DNA of 64,000 nucleotides from an uncultured Sphingobacteriaceae bacterium (GTDB taxonomy: Bacteria; Bacteroidota; Bacteroidia; Sphingobacteriales; Sphingobacteriaceae): the NCBI GenBank assembly GCA_946480915.1, contig CAMLLO010000001.1:228201-292200 (forward strand), read 5' to 3'. Shown here in pieces: positions 44,648 through 53,308 of this stretch. The position numbers were made by a program, and so were the translations under genes. The notes under the pieces are model-generated. The model was given only the letters and a program-made list of their open reading frames with translations. It searched no databases and was not told the DNA's origin. Each line of letters starts with the position of its first letter. Position 1 is the stretch's first letter.

Positions 44648-44807
44648 AGGCATTGATAAGCTATCTAGTAAAATTCTGGAAGGGGTTCGTCAAGCCTCTA
44701 AAAAGTTAATAGAAAGAAGTGCCGCTAATAACGAGCAATTAATAATTGCTGATGAAAATGGAGAACCTATAAGTGTTCCTGCTAAGGAACTTCTTAAGAA
44801 CCTATAA
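44634..44807 (+). CDS. Small protein partner of the decayed zeta-like toxin
   Basis: 57 residues, intact, starting within the last codons of the decayed toxin (14-base overlap). Sequence: a Lys/Ser-rich helix (DKLSSKILEGVRQASKKL) then IIADENGEPISVPAKELLKNL. Small genes with this kind of ending regularly accompany COG4185 kinases in Bacteroidota, so an antitoxin-like role is likely; this is from memory of gene neighbourhoods. With the toxin destroyed, the gene is probably a relic under weak selection. Confidence 0.6.
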   Translation: METNKGIDKLSSKILEGVRQASKKLIERSAANNEQLIIADENGEPISVPAKELLKNL

Positions 44808-44814
44808 AGCCTGC

Positions 44815-45171
44815 ATGGCTACCCATAATCTCTTAGGCCAGCAAGGCGAATCTATTGCCAAAAAGTATCTCGAAGAAAATGCTTACGAAATTCTTGACGA
44901 AAACTGGTGCTTCGGCAAAGCTGAAGTGGATTTGATTGCTTATCGCGATAAGCGTATCATTTTTGTGGAAGTAAAAACCCGTACGTCAACCGGATTCGGC
45001 CAGCCAGAGGACTTTGTAAATGAAGCTAAACAAACACTTTTGCAAAAGGCTGCAGAAGAATATCTTTACATTATGAATTTCAAAGGCGAAATTCGATTTG
45101 ACATCGTATCCATACTTTTTGGAAAAGATGGAACACATAAATTAAAACATATTGAAGATGCATTTTGGTAA
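44815..45171 (+). CDS. yraN: UPF0102 YraN-family protein
   Basis: 118 residues from the ATG at 44815 (MATHNLLGQQGE). Endonuclease-like fold: GQQGESIAKKYLEEN, AEVDLIAYRDKRIIFVEVKTR (D-xn-ExK nuclease motif). The conserved motifs are of the restriction-endonuclease-like type, but the biological role of YraN is unknown. The end overlaps the next gene's start by 14 bases. Confidence 0.9.
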   Translation: MATHNLLGQQGESIAKKYLEENAYEILDENWCFGKAEVDLIAYRDKRIIFVEVKTRTSTGFGQPEDFVNEAKQTLLQKAAEEYLYIMNFKGEIRFDIVSILFGKDGTHKLKHIEDAFW

Positions 45172-46222
45172 ACACATAAACAAATCTTTCTTTCTTTTTG
45201 CAATAATACTTATCTCAACATATTCCTGTAAAAGATCTTCGGAAAAATCTGTTTATTTTATTTCACCCGTAGAAGGAGGTAATGTTACCATCGGCGAAAC
45301 TATCGTTCTGAAGACTGATGCGGAGTCAGGCATGTTTGATTCTATCGCCTATTTTGTCGATACAAAATATATAGCAAGTCGTACTGATACTCAGGGAGTG
45401 CGGTATACTATTGGAACTTTGCCTTTCGGTAGCCGTTTATTGACAGCAAAAATATATAGCGGTGCAGATTCTTCTGAGGTTACTAGCAATATGCAATTAT
45501 TACCCGCAAAAGTACCTGTTGAATATAGCTATAAAGTAATAAATACCTATCCTCATGATACTACTTCCTATACCGAAGGTTTGGAATTTCATGAAGGTAT
45601 TTTGTATGAAAGTGACGGTGGCTATGCAGATCTGGGAGGATCTAGTTTGAGAAAGGTCGATTTAAAAACAGGAAAGATCTTAGCTAAGGTTGATATTGAC
45701 GAAAAATATTTTGCTGAAGGAATAACGATTGTAGGCGATAAAATTGTCCAGCTGACCTATCAAGAGGGAGTGGGTTTTATTTATGATAAAAAGAGTTTGA
45801 ATAAAATTGCCGAATTTCCTTATACAGCGGGCAGAGAAGGTTGGGGATTAGCTTTTAATGGCACGTATATTTTAAACACCGACGGCACAAATAATATTTA
45901 TTTTCTAAATAAGGATACTTATCAAAAGGTAAGCACGCTTGAAGTATATGATAACAAAGGCCCTGTAAATAACCTAAATGAATTAGAATTAGTCGATGGG
46001 AAAATATACGCTAATATTTATCTTAAAAACAATATTGCCATAATAGATCCTAAAACCGGTGCCGTAGAAGCCTACATAAATTTAGCAGGAATACTGCCAG
46101 CCGAGGATCATGTTGCGGGAATAACCGATGTTTTGAACGGTATCGCCTGGGACACTAAAGGCAAGCGTTTATTTGTTACCGGCAAAAAGTGGAATAAACT
46201 GTTTGAAATAAAAATCATGTAA
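45158..46222 (+). CDS. Glutaminyl-peptide cyclotransferase (glutamine cyclotransferase), lipoprotein
   Basis: 354 residues from ATG 45158. A lipobox (LISTYSC) precedes a beta-propeller with YPHDTTSYTEGLEFHEGILYES, NNLNELELVDGKIYANIYLKN and GIAWDTKGKRLFVTGKKW, which are plant/bacterial glutamine cyclotransferase motifs. The enzyme converts N-terminal Gln to pyroglutamate. It is predicted to be anchored to a membrane facing the periplasm. It overlaps yraN by 14 bases. Confidence 0.9.
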   Translation: MHFGKHINKSFFLFAIILISTYSCKRSSEKSVYFISPVEGGNVTIGETIVLKTDAESGMFDSIAYFVDTKYIASRTDTQGVRYTIGTLPFGSRLLTAKIYSGADSSEVTSNMQLLPAKVPVEYSYKVINTYPHDTTSYTEGLEFHEGILYESDGGYADLGGSSLRKVDLKTGKILAKVDIDEKYFAEGITIVGDKIVQLTYQEGVGFIYDKKSLNKIAEFPYTAGREGWGLAFNGTYILNTDGTNNIYFLNKDTYQKVSTLEVYDNKGPVNNLNELELVDGKIYANIYLKNNIAIIDPKTGAVEAYINLAGILPAEDHVAGITDVLNGIAWDTKGKRLFVTGKKWNKLFEIKIM

Positions 46223-46264
46223 GGGACGATTAAGAATCGCCCCCTACATTAACCTACCGAAAAC

Positions 46265-46702
46265 TTAACTCTTTGTTGCTGTTAAAGTGGTGCCTGTTAA
46301 TGTTACAGGATAAACTTTAAGCGCTCTTGTGCTTCCTCCGTCACTTGGCTGATTTATTACCGCTCCAGCGGATGTATATGTTGAAGAATGTAAACTGCAA
46401 AAGATTCTGTTGTTGCTTTGTTGCCATGTCAACTGGTTTCCCTGATGTGGACAAGCAGATTGTGTTGCAACAAATGATGAGGCTGTGTTTTCTGCTGCAA
46501 TTCTAAAAAATAACACCCCGTTCGCGATGGTTTGTGCGCCGACAGATGCCATTGTCGAGATGTCCACATTAACGGTACTGCTGCCGGGGTTTGGCGTTCC
46601 GGTTTCATCATCTCCACCTTTGCTGCAAGCCTGAAAACACGAGCCTGTACATGCCAAAGCAAAACTAATTCCCAGTGTCTTTAAAAATTCGTCTCTTTCC
46701 AT
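46265..46702 (-). CDS. Rieske [2Fe-2S] protein, lipoprotein-like
   Basis: 145 residues from the ATG at 46702 (MERDEFLK). The N-terminus is a signal segment ending in a Cys-rich stretch (ALACTGSCFQACSKGG, lipobox-like). Rieske cluster ligands are ACPHQGN (Cys-x-His) and FCSLHSSTY (Cys-x-x-His). It is the last gene of the ECF-YceI-DUF5777 run, where it likely carries electrons in the periplasm. It is a small single-domain form, not part of a bc complex. Confidence 0.88.
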   Translation of the reverse strand: MERDEFLKTLGISFALACTGSCFQACSKGGDDETGTPNPGSSTVNVDISTMASVGAQTIANGVLFFRIAAENTASSFVATQSACPHQGNQLTWQQSNNRIFCSLHSSTYTSAGAVINQPSDGGSTRALKVYPVTLTGTTLTATKS

Positions 46703-46712
46703 AACGTGTTGT

Positions 46713-47642
46713 TTAATAGATCCTTGATTGTATATCCGGGTTCTTCGATTTCCCAAGACTGAAATTTCTCGAAATGGTGAATCCAAAGCGCACACCTCCG
46801 TCATTCCACGATTTCTTTGTGTCGGGCAGGAAGTTGTTTTCAATAATGTATTCCGAATTCATGAAGTTGAGTGAGAATACATGTCCGCCGGTTTCAATTT
46901 CTAATCCGACGCCAAGCGGGTTAAAATAGTTGTCAGAAAAGCTACCCGGGCGCCCGAAGGCATTCACAAGTTGATAATCGCCTATCAAAGAAAGACGCTT
47001 GCTAAGTTTAAATCTACCGGCAAAGCCCAGACTGAAAAGGTTTTGCTGATCGCCAAAAGCGATATGTTTCGAACGTAGTAAGTACGTTGGCGAAATTTGT
47101 AAAGAAAGATGCTCTGAAAACTTCCGGGCGACAATTGCCTGAAGTAAGTAGCTGTTTCTGGTGGAGTCACCATTAAATTCATGATTGAAATTTTCTTCTC
47201 TGGTAATAATTCCGGCCTGTGCAAGCAGCGTAACAGTTAAGGGAAATTTATTTGTTTGCCCAATCGCTTTTTGTTTGATAAAAAAATTATAGAGTTCTTC
47301 ATGTTTACTTCTGCCGATCCCTAAAGTTAATTTATCAGTTAGTCCATAGTCTAAACCAATGTATAAGTCTGTCGCCCCGTCAAGTCCATACAAGGTATGA
47401 GAACTGCCAAATTCACCTCCGATATCACCAAAATGATGACGGATGCGCAAATCCAAATCGTGTTTTTTTTGCGTTTCGCTCGAATGCGACAAAACAATCC
47501 TGGTCGACTTAAAAGTGGCGCTTGTTTTGCCGCCTGCATAATTAGATGAATCTAGTGATTGTAACAGCGAATCGGCATCTTGTGCATAGCCGCTGTAATT
47601 GAAAATAATCAATGTAATTATGCTTGTAAGGATTTTTTTCAT
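46713..47642 (-). CDS. DUF5777-family outer-membrane beta-barrel protein
   Basis: 309 residues, signal peptide ending NYSGYAQ. The family-like blocks are DLRIRHHFGDIGGEFGSSHTLYGLDGATDLYIGLDYGLTDKLTLGIGRS (split around residue 70-110), with alternating barrel strands to the C-terminus. DUF5777 barrels typically sit next to YceI and Rieske or cytochrome genes in Bacteroidota; the role is unknown. It is followed by the Rieske gene after 10 bp. Confidence 0.85.
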   Translation of the reverse strand: MKKILTSIITLIIFNYSGYAQDADSLLQSLDSSNYAGGKTSATFKSTRIVLSHSSETQKKHDLDLRIRHHFGDIGGEFGSSHTLYGLDGATDLYIGLDYGLTDKLTLGIGRSKHEELYNFFIKQKAIGQTNKFPLTVTLLAQAGIITREENFNHEFNGDSTRNSYLLQAIVARKFSEHLSLQISPTYLLRSKHIAFGDQQNLFSLGFAGRFKLSKRLSLIGDYQLVNAFGRPGSFSDNYFNPLGVGLEIETGGHVFSLNFMNSEYIIENNFLPDTKKSWNDGGVRFGFTISRNFSLGKSKNPDIQSRIY

Positions 47643-47646
47643 TCGC

Positions 47647-48204
47647 TTAAGGGTTTAGAGTAGCATCAACATTAACTTTTATAACTTTTGCAATTTTGGT
47701 GAAAACTAGTTTCGGGATTTTGATTTTATGATCAGCACAGGCTACTTCAAATCCGGAAAGGATTTGTACCTGGCCATCTTTAATTTTTATTGTGCCGGGA
47801 ATGGTCCGCTGTTTACTTACTCCATGGATTAAAAGCGCACCGGTAGCGCTCACATTGTATTCCCCATCCTTGGTGAAATCTATTGCCTGATTTATTTTCC
47901 CGTCAAATTTTGCATATGGATATTTATCGCTTTCCATATAATTCTCATTGAAATGTTCCTGCATTAAGCCTTTTGCGAACTCAAAGCTTTTAATTGGCAC
48001 CTGAAAAGCGATCCGACCCGTTTTCGAAACTAAAACGGCAACACCCTTTTCGGAGGCAGCTTTAATATCTTCGACAGGTGTGGATGAGAAGAAGCTCACC
48101 TTCGCGGCTTTTGACGTAAAGTTTTGCGCAAACGCAGAAGTATTAAAGCCTCCGACCAACAGAATTATAAAAAACAGCTTATTTATTTTTCTTGGTAACA
48201 TCAT
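47647..48204 (-). CDS. YceI-family periplasmic protein
   Basis: 185 residues, signal sequence ending in TSAFAQ. The YceI lipocalin-like barrel binds polyisoprenoids in relatives. Conserved features include FFSSTPVEDIKAAS, FQVPIKSFEFAKGLMQEHFNENYMESDKYPYAKFDGK (split) and HGVSKQRTIPG. It overlaps the upstream beta-rich gene by 26 bases. It may carry a quinone-like lipid for the Rieske/DUF5777 neighbours (inference). Confidence 0.92.
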   Translation of the reverse strand: MMLPRKINKLFFIILLVGGFNTSAFAQNFTSKAAKVSFFSSTPVEDIKAASEKGVAVLVSKTGRIAFQVPIKSFEFAKGLMQEHFNENYMESDKYPYAKFDGKINQAIDFTKDGEYNVSATGALLIHGVSKQRTIPGTIKIKDGQVQILSGFEVACADHKIKIPKLVFTKIAKVIKVNVDATLNP

Positions 48205-49396
48205 ACGTTAGATTTAATGAAATTCCACTTGATTTTAAACGCACATTTCCTTCTCCAACTCCACCTAGCGGTAGTTTTAAATAGGGTTCTATCGCCCATT
48301 GAATGTGAGAAGATTTCGGGTTTATATGATAGCTGGCAGCAAGGCTAAGAACGCTTAAGTAATGCTGATTGGCATTGTTTTTTACTAATAAATAATCTTT
48401 GTAGCCCGACTGAGGTGTGTACTTGAAGTTATATTCTTCTTTTAGCATCAGGTAAGATGACAGGCCTGAAGATATCTGCACCCGATTGTTATGATGTTGA
48501 AATAATGAATAGGAAATCTGTAGCGGAATTTCCAAAACATTACAAGATGCATCAATTCCGGAGATTTTGTCTGCTCGTAATGGGTTCTTTAACTTATAAT
48601 CGTAAGCACTGGCCGCATATCTTTTCAATCCATATTTGATTCCGGAACTAAGAGTGATGTTTTTGGCGATGCCAGTATTTAGAAGTAAGCCGACAGTTAG
48701 GTCGCCTTTCCTTCCGGCGATTGATTCAATAGAACTAAAATCTGGTCCGGCTAAGGCAGTTACACTGAAGCTCAGTTTTTTGTGTTTAGAAGACTTTTTT
48801 ACATCTGTTCCGGCATCAGATTTACTGGTGTCGTTTATCAGCGAGATGGATGTAATTATTAGATCTTTATCAGGAATAAGGAAATCGGCATCTGAGGAAC
48901 TTAAATGATCTAATTGCCTATGCGAAACAAATTCAGAGCTATTTAATACCCGATCGGAAGGTTCGCCGACATTATTCTTATGAATTGATAATCTTTTTTG
49001 ACCCATTGTTCCAATTGGCGCAGTTTTTCTGGTTAGCTTTTCAGGAGCTATGGTTGTGACTGCAATGGTGTTCCCGCTGGTTTCTGCATGCTCTGCTGAC
49101 TTGCTATTCTCTGTATCTGACACCCCATCTCCGCTTTCAGGTTTTAAATGTTTTGTTTTTTGGGTGGTTTGTGTGTTGTTATCACCTAAAGAATCATTAT
49201 TTAAGAACCAATAGGCCCCGCCGAAAAGAAGAAACAGCATCAGGACAAAACTGCTGTTCCTTATAAAAATCACACGGTCTCTTCTACGAAGCTTTTGCTC
49301 CATCTTATCCCATGCAGATTCATCAAAGTAAAAATCAGCAGATTCTGCTTTTTGCTTTAATAGTTCATCAAACTTTTTGTCGGATAATTCTTTCAT
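48179..49396 (-). CDS. Membrane-anchored protein with anti-sigma-like N-terminus and barrel-like C-terminus
   Basis: 405 residues. The first 50 residues are cytoplasmic and charged (KKFDELLKQKAESADFYFDESAWDKMEQKLR, split). A membrane helix follows (FIRNSSFVLMLFLLFGGAYWFL), then a low-complexity linker and a C-terminal beta region resembling outer-membrane beta strands (SFSVTALAGPDFSSIE). Its stop-start overlap with the ECF gene (ATGA) and order suggest an anti-sigma partner, but no ZAS domain is recognisable. The whole could also be a porin-like structural protein. Confidence 0.7.
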   Translation of the reverse strand: MKELSDKKFDELLKQKAESADFYFDESAWDKMEQKLRRRDRVIFIRNSSFVLMLFLLFGGAYWFLNNDSLGDNNTQTTQKTKHLKPESGDGVSDTENSKSAEHAETSGNTIAVTTIAPEKLTRKTAPIGTMGQKRLSIHKNNVGEPSDRVLNSSEFVSHRQLDHLSSSDADFLIPDKDLIITSISLINDTSKSDAGTDVKKSSKHKKLSFSVTALAGPDFSSIESIAGRKGDLTVGLLLNTGIAKNITLSSGIKYGLKRYAASAYDYKLKNPLRADKISGIDASCNVLEIPLQISYSLFQHHNNRVQISSGLSSYLMLKEEYNFKYTPQSGYKDYLLVKNNANQHYLSVLSLAASYHINPKSSHIQWAIEPYLKLPLGGVGEGNVRLKSSGISLNLTYDVTKKNK

Positions 49397-49965
49397 GATA
49401 TTTTAGCAGTCATTGGTCCCGACGGATCGGTATCAATTGAACTTAACATTTCTCGTAATTTATGCCTTGCTTTGAATAAGTTTGATTTCGAGGCTCCAAC
49501 AGATATTGAAAGCATCGCAGAAATTTCTTCATGTGTATAGCCGTCAATAACAAACAAATTAAAAACCGTGCGATAGCCGCTCGAAAGTTTTTGCACCAGT
49601 TTTATTAGATCATCATAATTTATCCTTGATAAAATATGTTCATGCTCTTCCAGTTCATGATTGCTGTTTAATTCCTCCATTTTCGTACGTCTTATTCTTC
49701 TCCTGTAATAATCTATTGAGGTATTTATCATTATGGTGCTAAGCCAGGATTTAAACGGCCTGCTTTGGTCGTATTTGCTGATATTGGTAAACACCCGCAT
49801 GAAGCCATCATTCACTATTTCGACAGCTTCCTCTTTGTGTTCCGCATAGCGTAAACAAATCTTCATAGAAAATCCAAAGTACTGCTTGTAAAGTTCCTTT
49901 TGACTTTTACGGTCACGCGATTTACATCCGGATAAGATATGTTGTATGTCAGGCGTGCTCATCAA
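49393..49965 (-). CDS. ECF-type RNA polymerase sigma factor
   Basis: 190 residues, two tandem ATGs. Sigma-70 region 2: LYKQYFGFSMKICLRYAEHKEEAVEIVNDGFMRVFTNI (split) and SFKSWLSTIMINTSIDYYRRRIRR (split). Region 4: VFNLFVIDGYTHEEISAMLSISVGASKSNLFKARHKLR (split). It heads a five-gene minus-strand run with an ATGA overlap onto the putative membrane partner, so it probably regulates the operon it heads. Confidence 0.94.
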   Translation of the reverse strand: MMSTPDIQHILSGCKSRDRKSQKELYKQYFGFSMKICLRYAEHKEEAVEIVNDGFMRVFTNISKYDQSRPFKSWLSTIMINTSIDYYRRRIRRTKMEELNSNHELEEHEHILSRINYDDLIKLVQKLSSGYRTVFNLFVIDGYTHEEISAMLSISVGASKSNLFKARHKLREMLSSIDTDPSGPMTAKIS

Positions 49966-50043
49966 TAATTAACTCAATATACCACAAGTACGGAACTTTT
50001 TCCAGCCCGGTTGCTTTGTCAGGACGAGAAATTTTAAAATAAA

Positions 50044-50070
50044 AAAAGGAGCAGTTTTTCCGCTCCTTTT
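50044..50070 (-). terminator. Terminator of pgi
   Basis: AAAAGGAGC (50044-50052) pairs with GCTCCTTTT (50062-50070) with a short loop; on the minus strand the T-run follows the stem, immediately after pgi. Confidence 0.75.
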
Positions 50071-50094
50071 CCATTTTGTTCGATAGTTACTGAA

Positions 50095-51744
50095 TTATCT
50101 GCGCCATTCTTTGTACTGATTAATTAAACCGTTTGTAGACGAATCGTGTGTGTTAATCGGCGTGTCACTTTCTAATTCAGGTAAAATTTTGTTCGCTAAT
50201 TGCTTGCCTAATTCCACTCCCCATTGGTCGAAGCTGAAAATATTCCAGATAATACCCTGAACAAATATTTTGTGCTCATACATCGCGATAAGTGCACCTA
50301 AAGTTTCCGGGTTTATTTCCTTTACAAGTATCGAATTTGTTGGACGGTTACCTTCAAACACCTTAAATGGAGCCAGTTTTTCGATCTCAGCTTCAGATTT
50401 GCCGGAAGCTTGCAGTTCGGCAACAACTTCTTCGTGAGTTTTGCCATTCATCAAAGCCTCAGTTTGCGCAAAGAAGTTAGATAATAGCAGGGTGTGATGA
50501 GATCCGATTTTATTATGAGATTGTGCCGGTGCAATGAAATCGCAAGGAATTAATTTTGTTCCCTGGTGGATTAATTGATAAAAAGCATGCTGTCCGTTGG
50601 TGCCGGGCTCGCCCCAGATAACTGGTCCGGTTTGATAATTTACCGGTTCGCCATTTCTATCGACATTCTTACCATTGCTCTCCATATCTCCCTGTTGAAA
50701 ATATGCAGCAAAGCGATGCATGTATTGATCGTATGGTAAAATAGCCTGACTTTCTGCTTCAAAGAAGTTATTGTACCAAATTCCTAAAAGCGCAAGTATA
50801 ACCGGCATGTTTTGTTCGAATTCGGATTTGCGGAAATGTTTATCCATATCATGCGCCCCGGTTAACAATGCTTTAAAGTTTGAAAAGCCAATACCTAAGG
50901 CGATAGATGTTCCGATAGCACTCCACAAAGAATATCTTCCTCCAACCCAATCCCAGAAGCCAAACATGTTTTTGGTGTCAATTCCAAACTCTGAAACTGC
51001 TTTCGCATTCGTAGAAAGAGCCGCGAAATGCTTGGCAACGCCTTGAGAAGATCCACCGTTTGCTAAAAACCAATTACGTGCGCTATGGGCGTTCGCCATA
51101 GTTTCCTGGGTGGTAAAGGTTTTGGAGGCTATCAGGAATAATGTCGTTTCTGGATTTACCTTTTTGAGCGCCTCCGCGATGTGCGTGCCATCGACATTCG
51201 ATACAAAATGAAGGTTCAAATGGTTGCGGTAAGACTTTAATGATTCGTAAACCATCACCGGCCCCAGATCAGAACCGCCAATTCCTATATTTACGATATC
51301 GGTAATGGCTTTTCCAGAATATCCTTTCCACGATCCTGAAATAACAGAATCACAAAACATTTCCATTTTATCAAGCACTGCCTTCACATCTGGCATCACA
51401 TCAAGTCCATCAACTACAATTCGTTCATTGCCTTGATTTCGTAAAGCAATATGCAAAACAGCCCGTCCTTCAGTTTCATTGATTGGTTCGGCGCCAAACA
51501 TTGCATCGATAGCATCTTTTAGGCCGCATTCTTTAGCTAATTGAATTAATAAAGCTATGGTTTTATCGGTGATCCGGTTCTTGGAGTAATCTAAAAGAAT
51601 ATCGTTCCACTCAAGAGAGAACTTGTTAAATCGTTCGGTGTCTTCGGCAAACAAGCCACGCAAATGCAGATTGTTAATTTCAATAAAATGGTCGGTTAAA
51701 TATTGATAAGCCTGAGTCTGGGTGAAATTTATTTTTGGAAGCAT
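50095..51744 (-). CDS. pgi: Glucose-6-phosphate isomerase
   Basis: 549 residues, full length. It interconverts glucose-6-phosphate and fructose-6-phosphate. Signatures: [39 protein letters not shown] and [14 protein letters not shown] near the C-terminus. Alone on its transcript, with a terminator behind it. Confidence 0.97.
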   Translation of the reverse strand: MLPKINFTQTQAYQYLTDHFIEINNLHLRGLFAEDTERFNKFSLEWNDILLDYSKNRITDKTIALLIQLAKECGLKDAIDAMFGAEPINETEGRAVLHIALRNQGNERIVVDGLDVMPDVKAVLDKMEMFCDSVISGSWKGYSGKAITDIVNIGIGGSDLGPVMVYESLKSYRNHLNLHFVSNVDGTHIAEALKKVNPETTLFLIASKTFTTQETMANAHSARNWFLANGGSSQGVAKHFAALSTNAKAVSEFGIDTKNMFGFWDWVGGRYSLWSAIGTSIALGIGFSNFKALLTGAHDMDKHFRKSEFEQNMPVILALLGIWYNNFFEAESQAILPYDQYMHRFAAYFQQGDMESNGKNVDRNGEPVNYQTGPVIWGEPGTNGQHAFYQLIHQGTKLIPCDFIAPAQSHNKIGSHHTLLLSNFFAQTEALMNGKTHEEVVAELQASGKSEAEIEKLAPFKVFEGNRPTNSILVKEINPETLGALIAMYEHKIFVQGIIWNIFSFDQWGVELGKQLANKILPELESDTPINTHDSSTNGLINQYKEWRR

Positions 51745-51802
51745 ACAATTAAATTTGGACGAAGATAAAAATCCTGTTTAATTAAACTTAGTACTTGACC
51801 AC

Positions 51803-52573
51803 TCATTTAAGATTATCGTCCCTTTTTATCGCACATCCAATCAGCGTTTTGCCATTAATTGTTACCCGGGCGGAGTGTCGATATACTCTGTCAGACATGC
51901 CATCACTACACACCTCCTTTTTTATCACAGCTTTCAGCGTTTCTTTCTTATCATTAGATGTCTCGAAAGTTATGCTGTTGCCATGAACTTTACCGGCAGT
52001 ATAGGGAAAAGTATAGGTCTTTTCACTTCCCACATCTTTTAGCGCTATCAGCTTTTCATTCGGAATTATCTCAAGCGACCAAAAAGGCTCATTGCCTAAA
52101 CAGATGAATTCATAGTTAAAACATTCGGTCCGATAGGATTTTGGTTTTAAAGAGATTAGATCTGTTACAGTTAATACATTTTCATATTCTTCAGCGTATC
52201 CGTTGTTTGATTTGCCTTTTAAATATCCTTTAACTTCAATGTATACGCTTTCGTAGGGGTACGACTGAAAATCAGTCGCTTTTTTATACGCCGAAGAAAG
52301 CTTATTACTCTTGTCTTCCAGCCAGTAAAGCTTGCCGGTGTTTTTACAGTCACGAAAAGTGCTTACTTCACTACCGAAAGAATAAAGTCCTTTGAATATT
52401 TTAAGTTCCTCAGGTGTTTTCGGTAACTGCGGAGTCGCATCAGCAGTGTCTGTCGCGGTACCGTCTGCAGCCAAAGTATCAATCGCAATAGAATCTTCAA
52501 CTGTTTCTATTTGCTTGTCGGAATTGCAAGCAAGAAAAACGAATAGGAGAGAAAGGAGGGAGGCAGCTTTCAT
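51803..52573 (-). CDS. COG3650-like lipoprotein
   Basis: 256 residues. A lipoprotein signal with FVFLAC at the start, an Asp/Thr-rich linker and a C-terminal domain with GNEPFWSLEI, CSDGMSDRVY and LIGCA, which resembles COG3650/DUF-type lipoproteins (TEPFWxLxI ... CxDGMSD). Function unknown. Its start lies 17 bp from the left REP-like palindrome, so its promoter lies in or beyond the mobile segment. Confidence 0.82.
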   Translation of the reverse strand: MKAASLLSLLFVFLACNSDKQIETVEDSIAIDTLAADGTATDTADATPQLPKTPEELKIFKGLYSFGSEVSTFRDCKNTGKLYWLEDKSNKLSSAYKKATDFQSYPYESVYIEVKGYLKGKSNNGYAEEYENVLTVTDLISLKPKSYRTECFNYEFICLGNEPFWSLEIIPNEKLIALKDVGSEKTYTFPYTAGKVHGNSITFETSNDKKETLKAVIKKEVCSDGMSDRVYRHSARVTINGKTLIGCAIKRDDNLK

Positions 52574-52589
52574 AAGTTTATTAGGCTTT

Positions 52590-52622
52590 AAACCTATAAG
52601 GTTTCTAAAACCTTATAGGTTT
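52590..52622. repeat. REP-like palindrome left of RAYT
   Basis: Arms AAACCTATAAGGTTT (52590-52604) and AAACCTTATAGGTTT (52608-52622), loop CTA. It shares the core CCTATAAGGTTT/AAACCTTATAGG with the palindrome on the other side of the RAYT gene. Confidence 0.85.
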
Positions 52623-52630
52623 TTAATACA

Positions 52631-53233
52631 TTATTCCAAAATCACAGCGTTCTTTAAATAAATAGGCTGTTGATGAAATTTCAAAAACTCATCTAATTCG
52701 CCAAACCATTCAAGAACCTCTTTTTTTCTTACTGATGTTGTCAGAGAACTAAAAAATGTTGGATAAGATGACCAGGGCCAAACAGCGATGCTTTTACACA
52801 AGCCATGATGTACTGGGTTTTTATGTATATAAAACAAAGTGCCCCGTAATTGTTCATTCGAAGTAATTTCTACTCGCCTTAGGTAGTCCATAAACAAGCT
52901 TCCTTTTCTGTCGAAAACTTTATTGTAGGATTTTGTATATGAATTGAGGAAATTCGAGAACGATTGCATAATGTGTGCAGATATATTTTTTGAGGCAGGC
53001 TTTTCACAAAAGGAACTATTTAATTCACTCCCGTTTTTTATTTTAACAAGAAAATGAAAATGGTTTGGAAGTAAACAATATGCATAAGTTTCTGCTATAG
53101 GGTTGATATACTTCTTAAATTTAGTTAAGAAGTATCTGTAATTTTCATCGTTTCTAAAAAGTTTTTCATCACCTGTAGCTCTGCTGAAAATATGGTAGAA
53201 AGTGTTAGGTTCAAAGGAGGTATGATAGTTCAT
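52631..53233 (-). CDS. REP-associated tyrosine transposase (RAYT, Y1/IS200-like)
   Basis: 200 residues. HUH-nuclease motif LPNHFHFLVK (His-x-His) and a catalytic Tyr in FYIHKNPVHHGL, with FDRKGSLFMDYLRRVEI between. RAYTs are domesticated single-strand DNA transposases that recognise REP hairpins, as IS200 transposases do their ends. Two REP-like palindromes bracket it (9 bp after its stop and 28 bp before its start), as expected of a RAYT with its REPs. Confidence 0.92.
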   Translation of the reverse strand: MNYHTSFEPNTFYHIFSRATGDEKLFRNDENYRYFLTKFKKYINPIAETYAYCLLPNHFHFLVKIKNGSELNSSFCEKPASKNISAHIMQSFSNFLNSYTKSYNKVFDRKGSLFMDYLRRVEITSNEQLRGTLFYIHKNPVHHGLCKSIAVWPWSSYPTFFSSLTTSVRKKEVLEWFGELDEFLKFHQQPIYLKNAVILE

Positions 53234-53261
53234 ACCTGCAATGTATAATTCTTTTTTATTA

Positions 53262-53294
53262 AGACCTATAAGGTTTTCAAAACCTTATAGGTCT
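53262..53294. repeat. REP-like palindrome right of RAYT
   Basis: Arms AGACCTATAAGGTTTT (53262-53277) and AAAACCTTATAGGTCT (53279-53294) around a single C. Same core as the left palindrome but longer pairing at the base. It abuts the truncated HEPN gene. Confidence 0.85.
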
Positions 53295-53308
53295 GCACTT
53301 CTCAACGT

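Noticed and set aside
46223..46243. Hairpin GGGACGATT/AATCGCCCC between convergent genes
   Set aside because: One mismatch and no T-run; too weak to list as a terminator.
46703..46843. Rieske gene start at 46843
   Set aside because: This lies inside the end of the upstream DUF5777 gene and the extra residues look like its antisense or shifted frame; the ATG at 46702 leads directly to the signal sequence.
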